Source: Haloferax sp. Atlit-12N
GTDB taxonomy: Archaea > Halobacteriota > Halobacteria > Halobacteriales > Haloferacaceae
Length of the DNA: 64,000 nucleotides
Direction of reading: 5' to 3'
Assembly: GCF_003383095.1 (NCBI RefSeq)
Contig: NZ_PSYW01000001.1
Span: 1,240,001-1,304,000 of the forward strand
Made by a program: the position numbers and the translations under genes. The notes under the pieces were generated by a model, which was not told the origin of the DNA, ran no database searches, and saw only the letters and a list, made by a program, of their open reading frames with translations. Positions within the stretch are counted from its first letter, which is position 1, and each line of letters begins with the position of its first letter. Shown here in pieces: positions 17,685-26,026 of this stretch.

Positions 17685-18314
17685 ATGGTCGACGCTGACC
17701 CCCGGTTTCCCGACGACGACGAGACGCTCGTCCTCGAACCCGACTGCGCGCGCTGTCCGGCGCTCGTCGAGTGCCGAAACCGCATCTCGTGGGGCGTCGG
17801 CCCCGACGACGCGACCGTGATGGTCGTCGGCGAAGCGCCGGGGGCGGGCAACCCCGACGCCGACCGCTGGCGGGGCGGCAACTGGACCGGGATGTCCTAC
17901 ACGGCCCGGCACTCGGGCCGCCGCATCCGCGAGACGATGGCCGCCGTCGGCTACGAGTCGGGCGTCTTCTACACGAACGCGGTCAAGTGCTTCCCCTCGG
18001 ACGGCGAGGGGTCGAACCGCGCGCCCACGGCCGCCGAGAAGGAAAACTGCCGCGACCACCTCGTCGCCGAACTCGAAGCCGTCGACCCTGACGTGGTGGT
18101 CCCGACCGGCCGCCACGCGACCGAAAGCGTCCTCGCGCTCGACGACACCTCGCTCGACGGCTTCCTCGATACGGTCCTCGAACCCGTCGAGAGCGAGCGG
18201 TTCGGCTACACCGTGGTCCCGCTTTTACACCCCTCCTACCGCGACGTGTGGCTCTCCCGACTCGGCTACGAGTTGGACGAGTATCTGGCCGACTTGGAAT
18301 CGCGACTCCCCTGA
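17685..18314 (+). CDS. uracil-DNA glycosylase superfamily protein with iron-sulfur cysteines
   Basis: 209 residues. The glycosylase motif I is GEAPGAGN (residues about 49-56), followed by the WRGGNWTGM active-site region, YTNAVKCFP, and LLHPSY at the C-terminus. Cysteines CARC (21, 24) plus the later pair in KCFP and KENC form the usual 4Fe-4S ligand set of family 4/5 enzymes. Expected to excise uracil or a related damaged base. Which of families 4, 5 or X it belongs to cannot be settled by eye. Coupled to the upstream membrane protein. Confidence 0.85.
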   Translation: MVDADPRFPDDDETLVLEPDCARCPALVECRNRISWGVGPDDATVMVVGEAPGAGNPDADRWRGGNWTGMSYTARHSGRRIRETMAAVGYESGVFYTNAVKCFPSDGEGSNRAPTAAEKENCRDHLVAELEAVDPDVVVPTGRHATESVLALDDTSLDGFLDTVLEPVESERFGYTVVPLLHPSYRDVWLSRLGYELDEYLADLESRLP

Positions 18315-18431
18315 GACCATCACGTCGCCGACGCGGACCGCGACGCCCGCCGACTGCACCGACCGTACCGACCGCGCCGCTCGACACCCCGCATATTCAT
18401 GGCTGAGGGTTGACATGGTTCGCCCACACCG

Positions 18432-18656
18432 ATGCTCGGCGACCTCATCGCGGACCTGATTCTCGAAGTCGTCTTCCGCCCCGTCCTGAAGGCGATGGAC
18501 CTGTTCGTCGCCGGCGTCAAGAAGCGACTGACGCGCCTTCGAGCGCGGTTCGGCGGTGAGCGCGCTGACGATGGAACCCGAGGCGACGAAGGCGACGGGA
18601 GGGACCGAATCTACAGCGACGCCGGCGACCGCGAACGGTCCGCGGAGCGGTACTGA
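18432..18656 (+). CDS. small hypothetical protein
   Basis: 74 residues from ATG 18432: a hydrophobic/amphipathic first half (LIADLILEVVFRPVLKAMDL) followed by a basic stretch and an acidic, disordered tail. Resembles a peripheral membrane helix with a charged extension. No known family. It precedes the HIT gene by 60 bases. Confidence 0.5.
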   Translation: MLGDLIADLILEVVFRPVLKAMDLFVAGVKKRLTRLRARFGGERADDGTRGDEGDGRDRIYSDAGDRERSAERY

Positions 18657-18716
18657 CGCGACCCTGTCGTCGAACCGGTCCGAACTTTCTTTTCCTCGCC
18701 AATCGACGTGCCACGT

Positions 18717-19133
18717 ATGTCCGACTGCATCTTCTGCGCCATCGTCGACGGCGACATCCCCGGCCGAATCGTCCACGAGACCGACCACTCGCTTGCGTTC
18801 CTCGACGCCAACCCGCTCGCGCCCGGCCACACGCTCGTCGTCCCGAAGGAGCACCACGCCCGACTCGACGAGGTGCCGGCCGACGCGGCCGCCGACCTCT
18901 TCGCCGCCGTCAACGACCTCGTCCCGCGCGTCGAGGCGGGCGTCGACGCCGACGCGACGAACATCGGCATCAACAACGGCCCCGCCGCCGGCCAGGAAGT
19001 CGACCACGTCCACGTCCACATCGTCCCGCGGTTCGAGGGCGACGGCGGCAGTCCCATCCACGCCGTCGCGGGCGAGCGCCCCGACCTCTCCGACGAGGAG
19101 CTGGCCGACATCGAGGCGGCTATCTCGGGCTGA
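18717..19133 (+). CDS. HIT family nucleotide hydrolase/transferase
   Basis: 138 residues with the N-terminal zinc-type cysteines CIFC (residues 4-7), NPLAPGHTLVVPK, and the histidine triad HVHVHIVPR near residue 100. HIT proteins hydrolyse dinucleoside polyphosphates or AMP-linked phosphoramidates. I chose ATG 18717 (MSDCIFC) over the GTG at 18708, because it matches the family's N-terminus. Monocistronic or weakly linked to its small upstream neighbour. Confidence 0.92.
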   Translation: MSDCIFCAIVDGDIPGRIVHETDHSLAFLDANPLAPGHTLVVPKEHHARLDEVPADAAADLFAAVNDLVPRVEAGVDADATNIGINNGPAAGQEVDHVHVHIVPRFEGDGGSPIHAVAGERPDLSDEELADIEAAISG

Positions 19134-19219
19134 AGCGGGTCTCCCTCCGGCGGGTTCCGCTTCTCCCGCCGAACGTGTCGATATAAACACACATGAGGCC
19201 GCCGCGAGTACCGGCTGTC

Positions 19220-20035
19220 GTGACAGTCCTCCAATCGTTTCGAACGGCCCTCCGAATCGTCACCGAGACGCCGGTGCTCGTCGCGTTCGCCCTCGCGTTC
19301 GGGCTCATCGGCGCGTTGAACACCGCCTCCGGACCAACTGGAGCCGTCGGCTCGCTCCTCCAACTCCTCGCTGTGCCGGCGCTCATCGGCGCGTTCTACA
19401 CCGCCGCCGACGGCGCACGCCCCGGTACCGACACCGACCTGCGCGCGTCCACCGCGGCACAGCGCTACTACGTCAGCCTGTTCGGCGCGACACTCCTCGC
19501 CGCGCTCGTCGTGGTCGTCGTCGCGATGGTCGTCGGCGGGAGCCTCCTCGGCTACATCGGCACCGACCGGCTCAATGCGGTGCTGACCGGCTCCGCGAGC
19601 CTCACGCTCGCCGAACTCGCCGCGACCGGGGTGGCGGTCGTGGTCCTGATGGCCGTCGTCTACGTCTTCACCTTCTTCGACACCGCCGTCGTCCTCGACG
19701 GCAAGACCGCCGGTGGGTCGCTCAGCCGTAGCGTCGACTTCGTCTTCGGCAACCTTCGGAGCGTCGTCGGCTACGCGGTCGTGGCGACCGCCGTGGCCTC
19801 GGTCGTCGACCTGCCGGTCGTCTGGCTCGTCACCCTCGACGGGGCGACCAGTATCGCCGGCGCGATGACGGCGGTTCAAACACCGATGTCGGCGGTCGAT
19901 ATCGCCGTCGTGGCCGTCAGCGCGGCGGTCTCGACGCTCGTCGGCCGAACGTACAAGGTCTGCTTCTATCGAGCCTGTACGGACGCCGTGCCGGGGTCTG
20001 ACCCTGACGCGGCCGACGAGGAGTGGTCGGTCTAG
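19220..20035 (+). CDS. multi-pass membrane protein of a haloarchaeal family (DUF7847-like)
   Basis: 271 residues, Ala/Val-rich with about six membrane helices. It opens with a short amphipathic segment TVLQSFRTALRIV that resembles others I associate with haloarchaeal DUF7847 proteins. The frame has an ATG at 19193, but an ATATAAA box at 19181-19187 would put transcription start near 19210, downstream of it, so the GTG at 19220 is the better start. No enzymatic motif. Role unknown; possibly membrane organisation or transport. Confidence 0.68.
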   Translation: MTVLQSFRTALRIVTETPVLVAFALAFGLIGALNTASGPTGAVGSLLQLLAVPALIGAFYTAADGARPGTDTDLRASTAAQRYYVSLFGATLLAALVVVVVAMVVGGSLLGYIGTDRLNAVLTGSASLTLAELAATGVAVVVLMAVVYVFTFFDTAVVLDGKTAGGSLSRSVDFVFGNLRSVVGYAVVATAVASVVDLPVVWLVTLDGATSIAGAMTAVQTPMSAVDIAVVAVSAAVSTLVGRTYKVCFYRACTDAVPGSDPDAADEEWSV

Positions 20036-20143
20036 CCCCACCGCCGGCCGTCAAAATCATCTCCGCGAGCTGAATAGTATCATCCGACGACACCAATTCC
20101 GGCCGACCGAAGCTATTAATTCGAGAAGCCGACCAGTCGCGGT

Positions 20144-20890
20144 ATGCCGATTCCCCCCAGAACCACCGCGCTCGTCGGCGTCGCCGGCGGTGCGGGGACG
20201 ACCCGACTGACGCTCGAACTCGCCGCGGCGCTCGCGACCGACGACCGCGACGTGGCGGTCCTCGACGCGGCGTTCGCCACGCAGGGGCTCTCGGACTACG
20301 TCTCGGGAGCGCTCGACCCCGACGCGACGTCGCTCGTCACCGACGCGGCGGACGTGCCGCTGGAGTCGGGGCTGGTAGACTTCGAAACCGACACCGAGGG
20401 ACGCGTCGCCGTCTGCCCCGCCGCGGCCCCGTTCGAGCGACTCGCGCGGGCGATGACTCCTGACGCCGCGCGGGCGTTCGAGGGTCGCATCGCCGAGGCC
20501 GCCGACAGCTTCGACCACGTGCTCGTCGACGCGCCGCTTCTCGCGTCGAATCAGACCGTCGCCGCCGCCGCGGCGTGCGACCGCGTCGCGCTCGTCGCGC
20601 CCGCCACGGACCGCGGTGCCGACGCCGTCGGTCGGCTCAGCGCTCGGGCCGCCGACATCGGCGCTGACATCGACGCGGTCGTCTCCACGTTCGGCGCGCT
20701 CGGCGACGCGGACGTGGTCGTTCCCGAAACCGACGCGAATGACATCGCCGACGCGCCGGCGTGCCGCGACGACGTCGACCTCGCGGCGGGCGTCGCCGCG
20801 GTCGCGGAGGTCCTCCTCGACGTGGAACTCGATTCGGTGACGGCCGCCGGTGGCGTGCTCACCTCGGTCGGCGAGTACGTCCGTCGCTGA
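20144..20890 (+). CDS. ParA/MinD-like protein with a degenerate P-loop
   Basis: 248 residues following the ParA/MinD fold: a P-loop region at 12-21, an aspartate-containing DVAVLDAAFATQGLSDYV switch-like segment and DHVLVDAPLLASN in place of the usual DxxxxDxP motif. The deviant Walker A reads GVAGGAGTTR, where family members have KGGxGKT(T/S), so both the signature lysine and the phosphate-binding lysine are missing. ATP hydrolysis is therefore doubtful, and it may act as an inactive partner or regulator. An intact MinD-like protein is encoded 2 kb away. Confidence 0.72.
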   Translation: MPIPPRTTALVGVAGGAGTTRLTLELAAALATDDRDVAVLDAAFATQGLSDYVSGALDPDATSLVTDAADVPLESGLVDFETDTEGRVAVCPAAAPFERLARAMTPDAARAFEGRIAEAADSFDHVLVDAPLLASNQTVAAAAACDRVALVAPATDRGADAVGRLSARAADIGADIDAVVSTFGALGDADVVVPETDANDIADAPACRDDVDLAAGVAAVAEVLLDVELDSVTAAGGVLTSVGEYVRR

Positions 20891-20992
20891 ATCGCACGAC
20901 GCGACGAGCGAGTTTCGAGAGAACGGACAGACGGCTGGCGAGCGCCGCCGCTCGCGAGCGTGAAAACGGGAGGTGGGGAGGCGTATCCCGCG

Positions 20993-21514
20993 TCAGAACT
21001 GCATGTCAGTGACCGAGCTCATGGTCTCGGCCAGTGAATCGCGCTTCGCGACGGCCGCGTCGGTGCGGTCGGTCAGCGCGCCCTCGACGGCTTCGACGAG
21101 GGGGTCGATGGGGTCGTGCGTCTCGACGTACGTCGCGAGTGCGAACTCCGACGGCTCGGCGCCGGTGAGCGCGAGCGCGTCGGCGCGCGAGATTCGTCCG
21201 TCGATCCAATCGCGGACGATGCGTCGCGCCTCGGGTGCGAGGGGAATCACGCCCGCTTCGCCGCAACGATGCAAGACTTTCGCCGCCGTGACCGGAGCGA
21301 CGCCTGCGTCGCTCGCGCTCTCGCCGACTGACGTGCCCGACCCGTGTGCTTCGACAACCCGCTCCGCAGCCGCAGGCGCACAGGGGAGCGCGTCTGCGTG
21401 CGCCTCGAAGCGCTCGCGGAGGGAAACACCGGTGTCGTCGACAGTCGGAACGCAGCGCGAACGCTGTTCAGTCGTCGTCGTCTCTAATGCGGCGGCGATA
21501 TCCGACAGTCCCAT
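20993..21514 (-). CDS. hypothetical acidic protein with a possible helix-turn-helix
   Basis: 173 residues, mostly helical. The stretch GTSVGESASDAGVAPVTAAK (about 60-79) resembles a helix-turn-helix, and a later RIVRDWIDGRISRADALALT segment looks like a second helical module. I do not recognise the family. It is convergent with the degenerate ParA gene and divergent from tfb, sharing the region that holds a strong inverted repeat, so it could be the repeat-binding factor. That is speculation from position. Confidence 0.55.
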   Translation of the reverse strand: MGLSDIAAALETTTTEQRSRCVPTVDDTGVSLRERFEAHADALPCAPAAAERVVEAHGSGTSVGESASDAGVAPVTAAKVLHRCGEAGVIPLAPEARRIVRDWIDGRISRADALALTGAEPSEFALATYVETHDPIDPLVEAVEGALTDRTDAAVAKRDSLAETMSSVTDMQF

Positions 21515-21576
21515 CGCTCGGTGGTCCGCGCCTACTGAGTAAAAACGTTCCTAATCAGTATCAAAATTGAGTCTGT

Positions 21577-21599
21577 AACCTACCGGTTACCGGTAGGTT
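21577..21599. promoter_or_regulatory. perfect 23-base inverted repeat upstream of tfb
   Basis: AACCTACCGGT and ACCGGTAGGTT form 11-base perfect arms around a single T at 21588. It lies 42 bases before the tfb TATA box and 63 bases upstream of the divergent gene's ATG at 21514, so it could control either or both. Size and symmetry fit a dimeric regulator's operator. Confidence 0.7.
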
Positions 21600-21641
21600 C
21601 TAGCGGCAGCAATCGAGGTTCTACCCCCGTTTCAACCCGTG

Positions 21642-21649
21642 TTTAAATA
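21642..21649 (+). promoter_or_regulatory. TATA box of tfb
   Basis: TTTAAATA at 21642-21649 is a near-consensus archaeal TATA element. Transcription is expected about 25 bases further on, near 21671, a few bases before the start codon at 21677. Confidence 0.7.
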
Positions 21650-21676
21650 CCCGTTCGCGACCGATTTTCAATTGTG

Positions 21677-22543
21677 ATGAGCGAAGCACGTTCCCCCCAG
21701 GGTTGCCCAGAATGCGACGGACACCTCGGTTTCGAAGCCGGCGAGACGGTCTGTACCGACTGCGGCCTCGTCGTCTCGGAGTACCGCATCGACCACGGCC
21801 CCGAGTGGCGCTCGTTCGCCGACGACGACCGGAACCCCGCCCGCACCGGCGCGCCGCTCACCCGCTCGCGCCACGACCGCGGGCTGTCGACCGAAATCGG
21901 CCGCTCGACGCGTATCAAGGGCCGCAAGCGTCGGCAGTTCGCCCGCATGCGCCGTCAACACAACCGCGCCCGCATCTCGACCAAGCGCGAGCGCAATCAG
22001 GTGTACGCCTTCACCGAGATTCGCCGCGTGACGAGCGCGCTGTCGCTTCCGAACCACATCCGCGACCAGGCGTGTTCGCTGTTCGAGTCCGCCCAGAACG
22101 AGGACCTCCTGCGCGGTCGCTCGCTCGAAGGGTTCGCCGCGGCCTGCGTCTACGCCGCCTGCCGTGTCGCCGGCGTCTCCCGGAGCGTCGAGGAGGTCTG
22201 CGACGTGTCGAAGGCCACGGAATCGGAGCACCAAGCGGCCTACGGCGCGCTCAACCGCGACCTCGGCCTGCCCGTCGCGCCCGCCGACCCGACCGAGTAC
22301 CTGCCGCGGTTCGCGACCAAACTCGACCTCGACAGCGACACCGAGCGCCGGGCACGCGAGTACGTCGCCGAAGCCCGCGACGAGGGCGTCGTTGGCGGCA
22401 AGAACCCCTGCGGCGTCGCCGCGGCGTGTCTCTACACCGCGGCTCGCGACCGCGGCGAGGACTGCACGCAGGCCGAGGCCGCCGACGTGGCCGACGTGAC
22501 GCCCGTGACGCTCCGCAAGACGTACGTGGCGCTCCGCGAGTGA
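21677..22543 (+). CDS. tfb: transcription initiation factor TFB
   Basis: 288-residue archaeal TFIIB homologue that joins TBP at the promoter and recruits RNA polymerase. An N-terminal zinc ribbon (C10, C13, C26, C29; CPEC...CTDC) is followed by the B-reader region with RIDHGPEWRSF and SRHDRGLSTEIG, then two cyclin-like repeats (about 100-190 and 195-288). The second repeat ends a little short, near TPVTLRKTYVALRE. Haloarchaea have several TFB paralogues with distinct regulons, and the promoter here looks individually regulated. ATG 21677 is preferred over GTG 21674. Confidence 0.93.
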   Translation: MSEARSPQGCPECDGHLGFEAGETVCTDCGLVVSEYRIDHGPEWRSFADDDRNPARTGAPLTRSRHDRGLSTEIGRSTRIKGRKRRQFARMRRQHNRARISTKRERNQVYAFTEIRRVTSALSLPNHIRDQACSLFESAQNEDLLRGRSLEGFAAACVYAACRVAGVSRSVEEVCDVSKATESEHQAAYGALNRDLGLPVAPADPTEYLPRFATKLDLDSDTERRAREYVAEARDEGVVGGKNPCGVAAACLYTAARDRGEDCTQAEAADVADVTPVTLRKTYVALRE

Positions 22544-22648
22544 GCCGACGCCGACAGGCGACGGGACTCGCTAACTGAGACGACGGCGAGGGAAACGCGA
22601 GAATCGAACTGCGAACCACACGAACGGACCGAAGACGAGACGACGTTT

Positions 22649-23311
22649 CTACCGGCCGCTTACGCGAACCGCGTCCGCGAGTTCTCGAATACGACTACTG
22701 GGAAGGCTCTCCGGCGACGAGGCGACGACCGGGTCGAACCGCTCGACTGCCTCGGCAAGTCGGGAGTCCGCGGGAATCTCCGTCGCCGGTGCGCCGAGCA
22801 CGTCGGCGAAGGCGTCGAGCGGCACCTCGTCGACGACGCGGTTGACCGCGACGGCGGCGAGTCCGCACCCGAGTTCGCGCGCGAGTTCCCGCGTCCGAAC
22901 CGCGTCGGCCAGCGCGTACCCCTTCGGTGACGCGACCACGACGCAGGCGTCGGCGATAGTGAGCGGGACGCCGGCGTCGGCGCGCATCCCCGCGGGACAG
23001 TCCACGACCACGTCGCCGTAGGCCGCTTCGACCGCGTGAAGCGCGTCGGCGAGGAGGCGCACGTCGGCCGCCCGTGCACCGGCGAGCGTCCGCCCGCACG
23101 GGAGAATCGAGACCGGGCCGCCCGAGCGGACGGCTTCGAGCGGGTCCGCGCGCCCCGCGAGCACGTCGTGGAGGTCGGGACCGGGGGCGTACGGGAGGTT
23201 CGCCATCCCGAGGTCGGCATCGACGACGACTGCCCCCAGTTCCGCCGCGAGTTCGAACGACAGCGTCGACTTCCCGACGCCGCCCTTCCCGGAGACGACC
23301 GCGAGAATCAC
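22649..23311 (-). CDS. MinD/ParA family ATPase, last gene of a four-gene operon
   Basis: 220 residues with an intact deviant Walker A (SGKGGVGKST, residues 7-16), switch I-like VVVDADLGMANL, and the DVVVDCPAGM motif. It lacks an obvious C-terminal membrane-targeting helix of cell-division MinD. It starts with GTG overlapping the TGA stop of the preceding gene by 4 bases. The overlap shows tight coupling to three haloarchaeal proteins of unknown function, so it is probably the motor or switch of that module and not a classical MinD. Confidence 0.82.
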   Translation of the reverse strand: MILAVVSGKGGVGKSTLSFELAAELGAVVVDADLGMANLPYAPGPDLHDVLAGRADPLEAVRSGGPVSILPCGRTLAGARAADVRLLADALHAVEAAYGDVVVDCPAGMRADAGVPLTIADACVVVASPKGYALADAVRTRELARELGCGLAAVAVNRVVDEVPLDAFADVLGAPATEIPADSRLAEAVERFDPVVASSPESLPSSRIRELADAVRVSGR

Positions 23312-24174
23312 GCGAGCCTCCGGAGCGCGTCCACGTCGGGGTCGGCGTCGGCCGCGCGGTCCGCGAGCGCCGTCGCGCGCGCTGCCAGTCGGCGAAGGCG
23401 TTCGCGGTCCGAATCGAGTGATTCGAGCGCCTCGACGCCGGCGTCGGCCTCCGAGAGCGTCGCCGCGGCGTCCGCGACCGACGCGCCGTCCAACCGCTCG
23501 GCGAGCTCGATGCGACGCTCAAACGCTGTGAGCGGCTCCGGCGACTCCGGCGGCTCCGCTTCGAGTGACTGCGCGGTCTCGTGACCACGCTCCTCAGGGC
23601 ACCCGACCGCCGCCGACACGTCGGCGTCCGTGGGCTGTTCGGACGGTTCGGGACGTTCGGGGCGAGTCCGAGGTTCGGAACTCGGAAGCGGCTCTCGGCG
23701 CTCACCATCTGACGCGTCGCTCGTCGTGCTGGGTGTCGGTTCGGGCGTCTCCGGCTCCAGCGTCGGCGGCAGGTCAGAAGCGACGGGAACTGCATCGGCC
23801 GGCGGCCGCGCCGAACCGAGCGTTCGAACCGCATCGTCGGGCGTCGAGCCCGTGGTCCGCTCCGCGCCGTCGGCGCGGCCGAGCGCGCTCACGTCGACCG
23901 CGCGGTCGGGGAGGTCTTGAGCTCCCGGAGCGTCGGCCGTCGACGACGGGGAGACGGCGTAGCCGAGCGCGACCGTCGAGCCCGCGGGGACGACACCTTC
24001 GAATCCGTCGTCGTCCCAGCCGGCTTCGGGAACGCCGGCGCGACGCGGCGGGAGCACCGACCCGTCGAGTCGGTTACGAAGCCTGACGCGACGGTCGACC
24101 GGCGCGTCGTTGTGGACTCGGACCGAGACGAGGGCGACGCCGTCGTCTACGGCCACGTCGATATCGGAGTGCAT
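23308..24174 (-). CDS. haloarchaeal protein of unknown function, third gene of the MinD operon
   Basis: 288 residues. The N-terminal ~90 residues look like a compact beta domain (DIDVAVDDGVALVSVRVHND, then VPAGSTVALGYAV), possibly Ig- or immunoglobulin-like. A long Pro/Glu/Thr/Ser-rich disordered linker follows (about 95-205), then a helical coiled-coil-like end (FERRIELAERLDGASV onward). No signal peptide. This resembles an adaptor with a folded head, flexible tether and helical tail. Its stop overlaps the MinD-like start by 4 bases. Confidence 0.6.
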   Translation of the reverse strand: MHSDIDVAVDDGVALVSVRVHNDAPVDRRVRLRNRLDGSVLPPRRAGVPEAGWDDDGFEGVVPAGSTVALGYAVSPSSTADAPGAQDLPDRAVDVSALGRADGAERTTGSTPDDAVRTLGSARPPADAVPVASDLPPTLEPETPEPTPSTTSDASDGERREPLPSSEPRTRPERPEPSEQPTDADVSAAVGCPEERGHETAQSLEAEPPESPEPLTAFERRIELAERLDGASVADAAATLSEADAGVEALESLDSDRERLRRLAARATALADRAADADPDVDALRRLA

Positions 24175-24225
24175 GGCGGGGCTGGCCGCCGCTTCGTATA
24201 TAAATCAACGCCCGATGTGGCTCGC

Positions 24226-25164
24226 TCACTCGCCGTTCGGCCGGCATCTGACGACCGGCGCGTCGAGCCAGTTCGCTGCGGCCTCGGCGTCCGAAACTCG
24301 GTCGCACGCGACGGCCACCGGCGCGGACAGGTCGGCGAGGCGGACGGCGGCCAGCGCGTACGCGACGGGGTCAGCTTCGAGGTCGGCCACCGGGGCAGAC
24401 GACTCCGAAGTCGCCATCAGCGACGGAGCCGCCGCGAGGCCCCGAAGCGCCGCCTCGAACTCCTCGCCGAGTTCGGCCGCGAAGTACGCCCGCGCCTCTC
24501 GGCGACGGTTCTCGACCGCGTCTTCGAGTTTGAGTCGTGCCTCGCGACTGTCTCGCTCGGTTCGGGCCGCCCGTTCGAGCGCCGAGAGCCGCTGTTCGGC
24601 CGCGACGCGTTCGGTTTCGACCTCGGAGAGTTCGGTCGCGACCGCCACGAGTTCCGATTGCGCTGTCTCAGTCGCCTCGTCGTCGCCGGCGTCTCGGTGA
24701 GCATTCACCCGCCCGCGAAGGGTTGCGACGCGCTCTCTGAGTCGAGACTCGTCCTCGCCGGCGGCGGCGACGCGGCGGCGGGCCTCGCGGAGCGCGGCCG
24801 CGGACGTGTCGGCGCGCTCGCGTTCGTCCGCTTCCGACTCCTCGGCCGCACGGTCGCGGCGCTCGGCGAGCTTCGCTTCGAGTCGGGCGAGGTCGTCGGC
24901 GACGGGAGAGCGAAGCCCGCGGGACCGGCCGACCGCCGCGAGGAGCCACCCGCGGGACGGTGTCGGCTTCGAGACGGGAATCCGACCGAGGCGGTCGTAC
25001 CCGGGACCCGGCTGCGGACAGTCGATTCGGAGCGCGCCAGTCGCGTCGCCCCCGTCGTCCCCTACCGCGGCGACGACCTCGTCGGCACCGACGTCGAACG
25101 GTCCGTCGGCGAGGTCGATGGCCGGCCCTTCGCGGACGGTCCCGTCGGGGAGTCGAAGCCTCAT
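24226..25164 (-). CDS. coiled-coil protein of unknown function, second gene of the MinD operon
   Basis: 312 residues. The first ~100 residues form a small domain (RLRLPDGTVREGPAIDLADG). A long Arg/Glu/Ala-rich coiled coil follows from about 110 to 235, and a short alpha/beta C-terminal domain ends in VACDRVSDAEAAANWL. ATG 25164 overlaps the TGA of the upstream gene (ATGA). The frame extends far upstream but only antisense to that gene. The length of the coiled coil suggests a structural or scaffold role; no family was recognised. Confidence 0.65.
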   Translation of the reverse strand: MRLRLPDGTVREGPAIDLADGPFDVGADEVVAAVGDDGGDATGALRIDCPQPGPGYDRLGRIPVSKPTPSRGWLLAAVGRSRGLRSPVADDLARLEAKLAERRDRAAEESEADERERADTSAAALREARRRVAAAGEDESRLRERVATLRGRVNAHRDAGDDEATETAQSELVAVATELSEVETERVAAEQRLSALERAARTERDSREARLKLEDAVENRRREARAYFAAELGEEFEAALRGLAAAPSLMATSESSAPVADLEADPVAYALAAVRLADLSAPVAVACDRVSDAEAAANWLDAPVVRCRPNGE

Positions 25165-25499
25165 AGCTCGCGGCGCTTCATCTCCGCGGCCGAGGGGTGG
25201 TCGGTTCCCGAAGCGAACTTGCTGTACGGCGTCGCCGGCGACTCGCGGTCCTCGTAGGCGGCCGCCGCCTCGCGGACTGCATCGGGGACCGCCGCGAACT
25301 CGTTGAACGGTTCGGTTCGTTCGATTTGCACGGCCTCGTCGTGTTTCTCCCGAAGCCGAAGCGCGAGGAAGGCGGCCAACTCCGTCTCGTCGAACAGCGC
25401 GGCGCGACCCAGTCGGCGGACCACGACCTCGTCGTGGGTCCGACAGATGTTCCGAAGCGTCGTCCGCGCCGCCTGCGAGTAGGTCACGACCAACAGCAC
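25161..25499 (-). CDS. small alpha/beta protein of unknown function, first gene of the MinD operon
   Basis: 112 residues from a GTG start at 25499 (MLLVVTYSQAARTTLRNICR). It has a compact alpha/beta pattern with a HDEVVVRRLGRAALFDETEL motif and a charged C-terminal tail (SPATPYSKFASGTDHPSAAE). Its stop overlaps the next gene's start. No known family and no membrane segment. It probably leads the operon, with the promoter in the 135-base gap upstream. Confidence 0.62.
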   Translation of the reverse strand: MLLVVTYSQAARTTLRNICRTHDEVVVRRLGRAALFDETELAAFLALRLREKHDEAVQIERTEPFNEFAAVPDAVREAAAAYEDRESPATPYSKFASGTDHPSAAEMKRREL

Positions 25500-25634
25500 G
25501 CACGCTGGGTCACGGAGTCGGGAGAAAAATCGTTCGACAGCGGCGTTCTCGCGTCAATCGACTGTCACAGACGGGAGCGGCGGCGGTGGTGCGCGTAGCG
25601 CGTCCATCGGATTCGAACCTCCGCGCGACTCGCC

Positions 25635-25937
25635 TCAGACGCGCTCGACGGAGAACGTCACGTCGTCGGCGTCGCCGGCCGCCTCGTCGAGCAGGTCTCT
25701 GACCCGCGTCCGCGCGTCGCCCTCGTCGGCGGCGAGGACGACGAGTCCCTCCGCGCGGTCGTCGCCGACGGCCGTCCACGCGTCGAGCGTCCCGTCCCCG
25801 GCGTCGTCTTCGAACTCCGTCGCGAACGTCCGGAGGACGGTCACGACGCGCCGCTCGGTGCTGGCGAGGTCCGCGTCGCCCGATTCGAGGTCGCGGATGG
25901 CGTCTTCGATGTTGCGGATGGCGGAGATTCGGTCCAT
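25635..25937 (-). CDS. small acidic hypothetical protein
   Basis: 100 residues from ATG 25937 (MDRISAIRNIEDAIRDLESG): helical N-terminal half, then a beta-containing half ending DDVTFSVERV. The fold pattern resembles a ferredoxin-like alpha/beta unit. Not recognised. It lies just upstream of the four-gene MinD operon, separated by 135 bases, and could be co-regulated. Confidence 0.58.
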   Translation of the reverse strand: MDRISAIRNIEDAIRDLESGDADLASTERRVVTVLRTFATEFEDDAGDGTLDAWTAVGDDRAEGLVVLAADEGDARTRVRDLLDEAAGDADDVTFSVERV

Positions 25938-26026
25938 CGGTCGTCTGTCCCGTCGCCGCACGCTCCACTAAGTTCGTCGGTTCCACGCGGGCCGGTCACA
26001 GACGGGTCGCGAGTCGAACGGCCGTC

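Noticed and set aside
19193..19219. ATG 19193 as start of the membrane protein
   Set aside because: The ATATAAA element at 19181-19187 places transcription start downstream of it; the GTG at 19220 also gives a family-like N-terminus.
25586..25640. TTCGAAT-containing stretch (minus strand GGTTCGAATCC-like) resembling a tRNA T-arm
   Set aside because: The flanking bases do not form a proper five-base stem and no anticodon arm or acceptor stem is found, so it is not a tRNA gene.
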